A model generated the notes under the pieces. It worked only from the letters and a program-made list of their open reading frames with translations, ran no database searches and was not told the DNA's origin. From Myxococcaceae bacterium (GTDB lineage Bacteria > Myxococcota > Myxococcia > Myxococcales > Myxococcaceae), in assembly GCA_017881265.1 (NCBI GenBank), contig JADGRA010000038.1, positions 1 through 64,000 of the forward strand: a DNA stretch of 64,000 nt, written 5' to 3'. Positions 1-5,854 of this stretch are shown here, in pieces. Position 1 is the first letter of the stretch, and each line of letters starts with the position of its first letter. The translations under genes and the position numbers were made by a program.

Positions 1-22
1 CGCATCGAGACTCATAAACAAA

Positions 23-268
23 CTACGAATAACCAGGCCAGCGATTGCCTTCCGAAGTGCGCCAAAGCGGGGCGTCCGCGGCTTCGGGGCTGTTTTCCGG
101 GCCTACCAGCCGGAGGCTAGGTTTCCCCTGGGCCGGCTGGGCAAGCTGCTTAGCCCCGTGCTCCAACGCCTGTACGAGGTGCCCACTCGCCTGGCCGACT
201 GCTGTGTTCACGCCCTTCCCGGCCCGATTTGCAACGAGTTGGACCGGGTGCCGACCCGCCTTGACCAT
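23..268 (-). CDS. Small hypothetical protein (81 aa)
   Basis: This is an 81-residue open frame starting at ATG 266-268. The N-terminal half could form an amphipathic helix and the C-terminal half is rich in Pro, Glu and Trp. I recognise no family. It overlaps the end of the next upstream minus-strand gene (208-453) by about 60 bases. Either the two are translationally coupled or one of the starts is wrong. Third-position composition is compatible with coding but less extreme than in the housekeeping genes further on. A spurious frame remains possible. Confidence 0.35.
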   Translation of the reverse strand: MVKAGRHPVQLVANRAGKGVNTAVGQASGHLVQALEHGAKQLAQPAQGKPSLRLVGPENSPEAADAPLWRTSEGNRWPGYS

Positions 269-453
269 ACGCTCGGCGGATCGCTCGCCGGAAAGGACTC
301 TTCGGAGGACTCGTCGACGGGGATCCTGCGCAGGGGACGCAGGCGGGTGACGCCTTCGTCCACGGCTGAACCGGGCCCGTCAGCGCCCGAGACCCTGGGC
401 GAGATAGAGGTTGTCGAGGAAGCGCCCGTAGGTGAAGGCGACCTCGCTCCCAT
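208..453 (-). CDS. Small protein with ESFPASDPPS motif (81 aa)
   Basis: An 81-residue frame starts at ATG 451-453. Its second half carries the segment PVDESSEESFPASDPPS. A very similar acidic Ser/Pro motif recurs in many short uncharacterised proteins of proteobacteria and myxobacteria, where it usually lies near the end of a roughly 50-90 residue protein. I know of no assigned function. The motif is what separates this frame from the competing frames on both strands. The N-terminal 40 residues are low-complexity and the true start could lie further downstream. Confidence 0.5.
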   Translation of the reverse strand: MGARSPSPTGASSTTSISPRVSGADGPGSAVDEGVTRLRPLRRIPVDESSEESFPASDPPSVWSRRVGTRSNSLQIGPGRA

Positions 454-513
454 CCGGGGACTGCCCCAAGAGGTCGTTGATGGGATCGAAAGGCCCCACT
501 CTTACGAAGCGTA

Positions 514-550
514 GGCAAACAAAAAGCCCCGGTCGACTGCCGCGGGGCTT
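514..550 (-). terminator. Intrinsic terminator for minus-strand transcription
   Basis: A perfect 8-bp stem (524-531 with 543-550, AAGCCCCG/CGGGGCTT) has an 11-nt loop. Read on the minus strand it is followed at once by TTTTTGTTT, a good U-tract. It begins about 25 bases after the stop codon of the short minus-strand frame ending at 576. That placement supports the frame being a real transcribed gene. Confidence 0.75.
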
Positions 551-575
551 CACCGTCCGTGTTCGCGGACCTAGG

Positions 576-719
576 TCAGTTCCACTCCCCGCACTTGTCG
601 TCGTCTTCCCACGTGTCTTCCAAGTGTCGGTCGCGCCGGTAGAGGCCGTCCTGACCGACAGAAGCCGAGGGCCGGTAGTGATCGCGATATTGAGGGCACC
701 GGAATAGGCTCAACTCCAT
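576..719 (-). CDS. Very small hypothetical protein (47 aa)
   Basis: From ATG 717-719 this frame encodes 47 residues rich in Arg, Asp and Tyr, ending CGEWN. The frame stays open to an alternative start at 803 (75 aa), but that start would lie inside the divergent plus-strand gene. With the shorter start, the two divergent ATGs overlap in the sequence CCATG at 716-720. The main evidence that this is a gene is the intrinsic terminator just beyond its stop. No family is recognised. Confidence 0.45.
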   Translation of the reverse strand: MELSLFRCPQYRDHYRPSASVGQDGLYRRDRHLEDTWEDDDKCGEWN

Positions 720-1092
720 GATCTGCTTCGAGGTGACCCGAAACGGGAAGCGGTTGGCGACCGCAGCCAGCCCCGAGAGTCCCGGCGTGCTCAGTTTCGA
801 CATGGCCAGGGTAACGGGTTCTCAGCGGGTCCCGCCTGATAGCAACACGTTCACCCTCTGGGCCGTGGACTGGCGCAGTGCACCCAACGAGATTCGCAAG
901 TGGTGCGAAGGCGACCTCTCTGTCGGCGACGAGCTGGTAGTTAGGGTAGTCGAGAGCGCCAACCCCGATCCGCCGACCGTAATTGAACACGGCCCTCCGG
1001 AGCCTGCCGACCTCATTGAACGGGAGCGGCTGAACCTCGAAGCGCTTGAAGGTCAGGTGCGACTACTGCGAAGGAAACTCGGTTTGGTCTAG
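718..1092 (+). CDS. Small cytosolic protein of unknown function (124 aa)
   Basis: This 124-residue protein begins MICFEVTRNGKRLATA. It has a central hydrophobic/beta section with GDELVVRVVES and ends in a Leu/Arg-rich helix that looks like a short coiled coil (about residues 98-124). The layout (N-terminal F-E-V-x-x-N-G-K, middle VGDEL/V-x-V, then a proline-containing linker and a charged C-terminal helix) resembles a scattered family of small uncharacterised bacterial proteins. I cannot name a function. It lies next to other orphan genes, which suggests accessory content. Confidence 0.7.
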   Translation: MICFEVTRNGKRLATAASPESPGVLSFDMARVTGSQRVPPDSNTFTLWAVDWRSAPNEIRKWCEGDLSVGDELVVRVVESANPDPPTVIEHGPPEPADLIERERLNLEALEGQVRLLRRKLGLV

Positions 1093-1133
1093 GTGGGCGC
1101 CTTCGCCGCGCTCGGCCACCTGAGCGGTTTCCC

Positions 1134-1466
1134 ATGAGAGGCTTCATCAGAGCCCGCTTGCGTTTGCTCTCGACCGAGGACGGCGGAAGGCAAGGCCCCA
1201 TACTGCGGAGGCTTCGTCCCGACTGGAATCTCGGGAGGATGTGGAAAGGGTTTCCGGCTTTGTGCGGAGGAAGCATTTGGCTCGAGGGCGTCGACTCGCT
1301 GGCTCCAGGCCACGAGGGGCTTGTACTGATTCAGCCCCTCCTGCCAGAGCATTGGGTGCACGTCCGGATCGGGTCCGTCCTGCCGATGCACGAGGGCGCG
1401 CGCGTGATTGGTCATGCGACCGTGCTCGACCTGGACCTCGACGTGGATCGTGAGAAGCTGGCCTGA
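1134..1466 (+). CDS. Stand-alone EF-Tu domain 3-like protein (110 aa)
   Basis: This 110-residue protein can be aligned by eye to the C-terminal beta-barrel (domain 3) of elongation factor Tu. Its LLSTEDGGRQGPI followed by RP (residues 12-29) matches the EF-Tu pattern ILSKDEGGRHTPF...YRP. Near the end, HEGARVIGHATV matches the EF-Tu segment REGGRTVGAGVV. No GTPase domain or domain 2 is present here or next to it. In EF-Tu, domain 3 contacts tRNA and EF-Ts. The role of a lone copy is unknown; possibilities are an EF-Tu mimic, a decoy or an unrelated barrel use. The start at ATG 1134 puts the first beta-strand where expected. Confidence 0.75.
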   Translation: MRGFIRARLRLLSTEDGGRQGPILRRLRPDWNLGRMWKGFPALCGGSIWLEGVDSLAPGHEGLVLIQPLLPEHWVHVRIGSVLPMHEGARVIGHATVLDLDLDVDREKLA

Positions 1467-1941
1467 ACCACTACATGGAAGGTCCAAGACGCCGGTCCCG
1501 CTGGAAGACGCTAACCCTCCGACGTAGCGCCTCCCGTTGGTACTACGCCGTGTGCCAAGACACCCCCTGGCCGCCAGTGTTCAGAGGGGAGGGGACTGTC
1601 TCACGCTTTCTTGAGGGGGTGGCGCCGCGGAACGGGGTTGGATTCCAGCCCGGGCCGGTCTGAACCGCGGCCCGACGACTGCCTGACTGCCAGTAGAGAG
1701 CAGGTCACCGCCTCCCTCTGTAGCGCACGCCTCTGCAAGGTCATGGAGCACGTCCCTCCTGCTCCGCGCGGAACGTCAGGGCGTGCCAGGTCCGCGCCCG
1801 TGCTTGGCACTGGGCGGGCCTTGGCCGGCCGCACCGCAGCCTCGGACGTGGCGTCCGTCACCAGGGCGTGGGCGTGCTCAATGCCGGAGGGGAGCCCAAT
1901 GAGGCTTTCTCAGGTGCCGATTTCGGACCCCTCCTGAAGCG
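1467..1941. other. 475-bp stretch with no convincing gene
   Basis: No open frame here has recognisable protein character. The longest frames (1611-1937 on plus, 1601-1861 on minus) are Arg/Ser/Pro-rich, typical of chance frames in GC-rich DNA. I found no RNA gene, long repeat or clear promoter. It may be decayed accessory DNA between the EF-Tu-like gene and the tRNA-proximal orphan gene. Confidence 0.5.
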
Positions 1942-2391
1942 TCACCCTCTGAAACCGGTCGGGTTCTCGGCTGTCCAATTGCTGGAGATGAAGCCCTTTC
2001 GCTTGATGAGTCCCCAGAGCCATTCGCGGTCGTAGACCGTCAGGAAGCGCCAAACGCCCACCCGAGGCTCATCTGGCGCGATGGCTACCAGGGGAAGCGT
2101 CAGGGTCTGCCCGGGGAAGACTTGAAAGGGAGGCATCACATTCGCGTCGAGCTTTGCTCGGGTCGTCTCGGTCTTGCTCTTTCGTTCAAGGATGAGACCC
2201 GGGTACCCAACGGTCTTGGGCCCCGGATTGAAAATCGAAAGTACAAGCGTGTCTCGGTCAGGACGGCGAATGGCAAGGATGGAAGGTTGGGGCTTCGTCG
2301 GGAACGCCCCCCTGAGTGAGAACTTCGAGAGAACCGCGCTCACCGCGCCCTTGGCGACAGACTCGATTCCATCCTTCGCGTCCTCATCCAT
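1942..2391 (-). CDS. Orphan hypothetical protein next to tRNA-Val (149 aa)
   Basis: The protein starts at ATG 2389-2391, preceded by AGGGG four bases upstream as a ribosome-binding site. A longer reading would run back through the tRNA gene and is rejected. The first 30 residues are acidic/helical. The rest is beta-rich with conserved-looking hydrophobic patches (SILAIRRPDRDTLVLSIFNP, then FPGQTLTLPLVAIAP). It has no signal peptide or membrane segment. I do not recognise the family; the beta pattern is reminiscent of an Ig-like or C2-like sandwich, which is only an impression. It begins 13 bases beyond the large hairpin. Confidence 0.65.
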   Translation of the reverse strand: MDEDAKDGIESVAKGAVSAVLSKFSLRGAFPTKPQPSILAIRRPDRDTLVLSIFNPGPKTVGYPGLILERKSKTETTRAKLDANVMPPFQVFPGQTLTLPLVAIAPDEPRVGVWRFLTVYDREWLWGLIKRKGFISSNWTAENPTGFRG

Positions 2392-2403
2392 TGGACCCCT
2401 GCT

Positions 2404-2451
2404 GTCCAGGGCGCAGCCGAGGGCGCTTGCACCCTGGGCTGCACCCTGGAC
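2404..2451 (-). repeat. Long near-perfect inverted repeat (23-bp arms) beside tRNA-Val
   Basis: Positions 2404-2426 pair with 2429-2451 around a 2-nt loop. Of 23 positions, 20 are Watson-Crick. In minus-strand RNA two of the other three are G-U and only one is a true mismatch. It starts 2 nt beyond the tRNA-Val 3' end and ends 12 bases before the ATG of the next gene. No U-tract follows, so it is not a typical intrinsic terminator. It could be an RNA-processing element, an attachment-site-like structure or a mobile palindromic repeat. Confidence 0.85.
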
Positions 2452-2453
2452 TG

Positions 2454-2525
2454 TGGGCGCACCAGGTTTCGAACCTGGGACCCCTGCCGTGTGAAGGCAG
2501 TGCTCTACCGCTGAGCTATGCGCCC
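2454..2525 (-). tRNA. tRNA-Val (anticodon CAC)
   Basis: The minus strand folds as a complete cloverleaf. The acceptor arms are GGGCGCA (5' end at 2525) and TGCGCCC. The D-arm is GCTC/GAGC. The anticodon stem CTGCC/GGCAG encloses loop TTCACAC, giving anticodon CAC. The T-arm is CCAGG TTCGAAA CCTGG. The discriminator base is A, and the CCA end is not encoded. It reads GUG codons. The gene lies alone between protein genes on the same strand. Confidence 0.95.
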
Positions 2526-2550
2526 CAGCTGCATGCTTCATGGGGCCGGC

Positions 2551-2580
2551 ATGAGTGCCAAACCCCTCTCCCCGTGTCAA
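2551..2580 (-). promoter_or_regulatory. Candidate promoter of tRNA-Val
   Basis: On the minus strand a perfect -35 hexamer TTGACA (2575-2580) is followed after 18 bases by a weak -10 (ACTCAT, 2551-2556), about 26 bases before the mature tRNA 5' end. The -35 overlaps the TGA stop codon of the upstream gene. The -10 match is poor. Confidence 0.4.
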
Positions 2581-2861
2581 TCCCGTTTCGGCATGGCGGC
2601 CGAGAGACGCTCGTCAAGCTCGCGTGCCCGGCGCTTGAGTCCCGAGAGGGCTTTTCCGAGGGTCTTGAAGTCGCCCTTGGACGCGACCTGCAAGGCATGC
2701 ATCACCTCTTCCTGGCTCCGGTCGAGCGCGCGTTTGCCCCGCTGCACCGTCCCGAGCGCCTCGGCAACCGCTTGGGCGCGCTTCTCGTCAGCCTGGAGAA
2801 ACTCCATCGTCCGACGAGACAAGTCGAAAGCCTGTCTCTGAAGTTTCTTTCCAATCCCCAT
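2577..2861 (-). CDS. Small helical hypothetical protein (94 aa)
   Basis: A 94-residue, strongly charged, almost wholly helical protein starts at ATG 2859-2861. It is rich in Lys, Arg, Gln, Glu and Leu with heptad-like spacing over about residues 10-85, so a coiled coil or helical bundle is likely. It has no signal peptide, membrane segment or Cys pair. It lies on the same strand as the SCP2-like gene, 113 bases downstream of it. That gap holds a 14-bp perfect palindrome. The function is unknown. Confidence 0.75.
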   Translation of the reverse strand: MGIGKKLQRQAFDLSRRTMEFLQADEKRAQAVAEALGTVQRGKRALDRSQEEVMHALQVASKGDFKTLGKALSGLKRRARELDERLSAAMPKRD

Positions 2862-2926
2862 GGGCTAGGTCCCTCGGACGGGCTTTGTACCCCATCCAAC
2901 TGCCCGCCGTGCAGTAGCGCCTGTGA

Positions 2927-2940
2927 GCGAGAGCTCTCGC
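2927..2940. repeat. 14-bp perfect palindrome
   Basis: The sequence GCGAGAGCTCTCGC is fully self-complementary. It lies in the 113-bp gap between the SCP2-like gene and the helical-protein gene, upstream of the latter. It could be an operator. Short GC-rich palindromes also arise by chance in this base composition. Confidence 0.35.
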
Positions 2941-2974
2941 AAGGAGACTTCAGGCGGGCCAGGTTGGCGGGAGC

Positions 2975-3400
2975 CTAGGCCTCGTCGACGAATCGCGTGT
3001 CGATGCGTTCGAGCACACGCTCGGCGAGCCCCTTGTGCTGCATCCGCTCCACCAGCGGCTGGAGCTCTCCTTCGACCTGTACCCGCCGCCTCAGCACCGC
3101 TTCGATGGGGTCTATCGTCCCGAGCAAGAAGCCCTTCCAGACGCTGTAGGGGGCCTGAATGCGGTAGGCCGGGTCGAACTCGTCCAGGTCATCCGGGTCG
3201 ACCAGCACCTTCCAGGTCTCGATTCTTCCATCCACCGGTTGGAGGTAGACGACGAAGGGCCGCTCCAGCTTTCCTGGCTCGGCCTGCACCACCACGCCAA
3301 TGTCCGCGGTCCAGCCCACGCCGGCGCGGACCGTCTCCGGGTCCGCTGCCAGCAGCCGGAGGGCCTCCTCACACCACGCGCGGGACGGAAAGTCAGGCAT
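2975..3400 (-). CDS. SCP2 sterol-binding-domain-like protein (141 aa)
   Basis: This 141-residue protein fits the SCP2 (sterol carrier protein 2) fold. Residues 25-60 form beta-strands (IGVVVQAEPGKLERPFVVYLQPVDG), followed by the strand-helix region with ETWKVLVDP. The C-terminal part has the typical G-(T/K)-IDP-(I/V)-x-A-(V/L)-LRRRVQVEGELQPLVE pattern that binds a hydrophobic ligand in family members. There is no signal peptide, so it is cytosolic. The ligand cannot be told from sequence. It ends close to and on the same strand as the Hsp70 gene upstream (18 bases between), so the two may be co-transcribed. Confidence 0.7.
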   Translation of the reverse strand: MPDFPSRAWCEEALRLLAADPETVRAGVGWTADIGVVVQAEPGKLERPFVVYLQPVDGRIETWKVLVDPDDLDEFDPAYRIQAPYSVWKGFLLGTIDPIEAVLRRRVQVEGELQPLVERMQHKGLAERVLERIDTRFVDEA

Positions 3401-3418
3401 GCCGGCAGGGAAGCGCGT

Positions 3419-5029
3419 TCAGTTCCGCCCGAAAATCCGCCGCAGCCCGGACATCAAGCCCGCCCGGGGCTCTTCGGCGGCCGCCGCAGCGACCGTCATG
3501 CGTCGTTGACGCTCATCGGCGAGGGCCCGTTTCAGCGTGTCCGGCGTGTCCCGTGTGGCCAGGGCCACGTGGCGTGGGCCGGCGTCCAAGTCTACCACCA
3601 CCTCCAGGAGACACTCCTCATTGAGGCGGAAGTCGATGCGTCGACCTGCTGCCGACGCCGGCACCTTCACCGTCCCCAGGTACTCATCGTCGACGATGAA
3701 TTCGCTGTCCCCCTGGAAGATGTCCAGCTCGATGGTGGGCGAGTGTTCCTTCGGGCCTGGCAGACGAAAGCTTGTGGTCAGAGGAATGATGGAATTCTTG
3801 TCGATGATCTTGCGAAAACGTCCGTTGGGCAGCGCAAAGCCGATGGGCATCGAGAGGGCGTCGAGCAGCGTGACCGCGTCGATGGTGCCCAGTGAGTCGC
3901 CGAGCAGCGCGGCGCCCAGCGCCACGCACTCGTCGGGATGGACCCCCTTGCGGGCCGGTTTTCCGAAGTGGCGACCAATCTCCTGCTGGACGAGCGGCAT
4001 CCGACTCTGCCCGCCGACCAGGATGACCTCGTCGATGGTCGACCGCTCGATGCCCTTTTCCTCGAGAACGCGGTCGCAGATGGCAAACGTTCGGTCCACC
4101 AGGTCCCGTGTCAGCTCGTTGAGCTGCTCCCGGGAAAGCGGAACACGCAAGTCCACCGGCTTCCCTTTCCGCTCTTCGATGAAGGGAAGCTCGATGACGA
4201 CGTTGGGGATGAGGGTCAGGTCAATCTTCGCTGCCTCTGCCGCATTCTTCAGCCGCTGCATGGCGATGGGGCTCTGGCTGAGGTCGACCTTGGTTTCGCG
4301 CTGAAAGGCGGCCAGGACGTAGTCGATGATGCGGTTGTCGAAGTCGACGCCACCGAGGAAGGTGTCGCCTCCGGTGGCCAGGACCTCGAAGACGTTGCCG
4401 GTGACCTGAAGGACGGAGACGTCGAACGTGCCACCACCCAGGTCGTAGACGAGGATGTTCTGGTCGAGGCCCCGGTTGAACCCGTAGGCGAGCGCGGCTG
4501 CAGTGGGCTCGTTGACGATGCGCTTGACGTCGAAGCCAGCGAGTAGCCCGGCCTCCTTCACGGCCTGCCGCTGGTGATCGTTGTAATAGGCCGGCACCGA
4601 GATGACGGCCTGCTCGACGGCCCCACCGAGGAACTGCTCGGCAATACGCTTGGCATGGGCCAGGACGAAGCTACTGACTTGCGGCAGTGGGTAGGTCGAG
4701 CCGCCGAGGTTGACCGCCGCGTCGCCCTTGGGCCCCTCCACAATCTCGTAGGTGAAGTAACCCTTAATTTCCTGGACGATGCGCGAGTTGTACTGCCGCC
4801 CGATGAGGCGCTTGGCGCCGTAGATGGTGTTGGTGGGGTTGACCACCATCTGGTCCTTCGCGACGTTCCCCACGAGGAGGTCGCCCTTGGCAGAGAGCGC
4901 GACCACCGATGGCAAGATGAGGTTCCCCCTGTCGGTGGGGACGACCTTGGGGATGCGGTTCCGCACCGACGCCACGCAGGTATTCGTGGTGCCCAGGTCG
5001 ATGCCGACGATGCGCGGTTTCTCGGCCAT
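3419..5029 (-). CDS. Hsp70 (DnaK-like) chaperone lacking the C-terminal lid
   Basis: This 536-residue protein has a complete Hsp70 ATPase domain: phosphate-1 loop GIDLGTTNTC (residues 9-18), phosphate-2 loop YDLGGGTFDVS and the adenosine motif VGGQSRMPLVQ. A beta-type substrate-binding domain follows. The helical lid and the acidic C-terminal tail of classical DnaK (about 640 residues) are missing; the protein ends in a short Ala/Arg-rich tail. It therefore looks like a specialised Hsp70 paralogue rather than the housekeeping DnaK. Myxobacteria are known to carry several such paralogues, some tied to motility or development. No dnaJ or grpE is adjacent. Confidence 0.9.
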   Translation of the reverse strand: MAEKPRIVGIDLGTTNTCVASVRNRIPKVVPTDRGNLILPSVVALSAKGDLLVGNVAKDQMVVNPTNTIYGAKRLIGRQYNSRIVQEIKGYFTYEIVEGPKGDAAVNLGGSTYPLPQVSSFVLAHAKRIAEQFLGGAVEQAVISVPAYYNDHQRQAVKEAGLLAGFDVKRIVNEPTAAALAYGFNRGLDQNILVYDLGGGTFDVSVLQVTGNVFEVLATGGDTFLGGVDFDNRIIDYVLAAFQRETKVDLSQSPIAMQRLKNAAEAAKIDLTLIPNVVIELPFIEERKGKPVDLRVPLSREQLNELTRDLVDRTFAICDRVLEEKGIERSTIDEVILVGGQSRMPLVQQEIGRHFGKPARKGVHPDECVALGAALLGDSLGTIDAVTLLDALSMPIGFALPNGRFRKIIDKNSIIPLTTSFRLPGPKEHSPTIELDIFQGDSEFIVDDEYLGTVKVPASAAGRRIDFRLNEECLLEVVVDLDAGPRHVALATRDTPDTLKRALADERQRRMTVAAAAAEEPRAGLMSGLRRIFGRN

Positions 5030-5133
5030 GAAGCGTCTGGCCAGTCTAAGCCCGGGGCGCGTCCCCCACCACTGGCAAGGCGCTCGAGATTTTGACCCGC
5101 GACCCGGCTGGCTCGACCATGGGCCCGGTCCCG

Positions 5134-5847
5134 ATGCGCCGCCTGCCCTTTCCCGTGTTCCTGCTGGTCACCGCATGGGGTTGTGCCACCGCACCGGTAC
5201 GCGAGCCACCTACCCCAACAGCCCCGCTCGCGACCGAAGGTACCGCCACACCCGACGCCCGGCAGCAAGCCGTGGCCCTCGCCCGACGGCTGCTTGGCAA
5301 GCGGAGTGTCAGCTGGCCCGGGCAGAACTTTCCAGATGATTGTTCCGGACTGGTGGAGGGCATCTACGCCTCGGTGGGCATGCCGCTGCAGGGCGCCGCG
5401 CACCACGGAGACAACGGCGTGACGGGCCTGTACCGGTACGCCCAGGCGCGCGGGCGGATTTACTCGTCCGGGGCCCCAGCTCCGGGCGACCTCGTCTTCT
5501 TCAGGGATACCTACGACCAAAACCGAGACGGCGTGCTCGACGATGGGCTTACCCATGTCGCATTGGTGGAGTCCGTGTCGGAGGATGGCACCGTTGCCAT
5601 CATTCACCGGGTCCGTCGCGGGGTGATGCGTTACCGAATGAATCTCGGCCATCCGCAGGTGCACACCGACCCGCGCAGCGGCTCCGTCCTCAACGACTAC
5701 CTCCGGGGTTCCACCGGCACCAACCGGCCTGTTCTCACCGCGCAACTCTTCGTCGCCTTCGCATCGCTGCTGCCGGCGGACGTCCCGCAAGGCCCGCGTC
5801 CCGCGCTGCCGGTGCTTGCACCGCAGCCAGCGGGCGGCTCCATCTGA
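5134..5847 (+). CDS. NlpC/P60-type cell-wall peptidase, probable lipoprotein
   Basis: The 237-residue protein starts with Arg-Arg and a hydrophobic segment ending WGC, a weak lipobox that suggests export and possible lipid anchoring. The catalytic core fits a papain-like NlpC/P60 domain: nucleophile Cys in DDCSGLV, His in THVALVES and a further polar position in IIHR. Between them lies PGDLVFFRDTYDQNRDG, with the G-D-L typical of the family and an Asp-rich insert. Such enzymes cut gamma-D-Glu-diaminopimelate or related peptidoglycan peptide bonds. Starts at 5092 or 5119 are also possible; 5134 gives the best signal sequence. It converges on the zinc-ribbon gene. Confidence 0.75.
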   Translation: MRRLPFPVFLLVTAWGCATAPVREPPTPTAPLATEGTATPDARQQAVALARRLLGKRSVSWPGQNFPDDCSGLVEGIYASVGMPLQGAAHHGDNGVTGLYRYAQARGRIYSSGAPAPGDLVFFRDTYDQNRDGVLDDGLTHVALVESVSEDGTVAIIHRVRRGVMRYRMNLGHPQVHTDPRSGSVLNDYLRGSTGTNRPVLTAQLFVAFASLLPADVPQGPRPALPVLAPQPAGGSI

Positions 5848-5854
5848 AGGCGCG

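Noticed and set aside
1801-1816. Partial sigma-54-like element TTGGCACTGGGCGGGC
   Set aside because: The GG-N10-GC spacing is met but the -12 half reads GGGC instead of TTGC, and no convincing gene follows.
1611-1937. Possible 108-residue plus-strand gene
   Set aside because: Low-complexity Arg/Ser/Pro/Ala composition, no ribosome site and no recognisable segment. Treated as non-coding.
2392-2580. N-terminal extension of the 149-residue orphan protein through the tRNA region
   Set aside because: The extension would be translated from the hairpin and the tRNA-Val gene. ATG 2391 has its own ribosome site.
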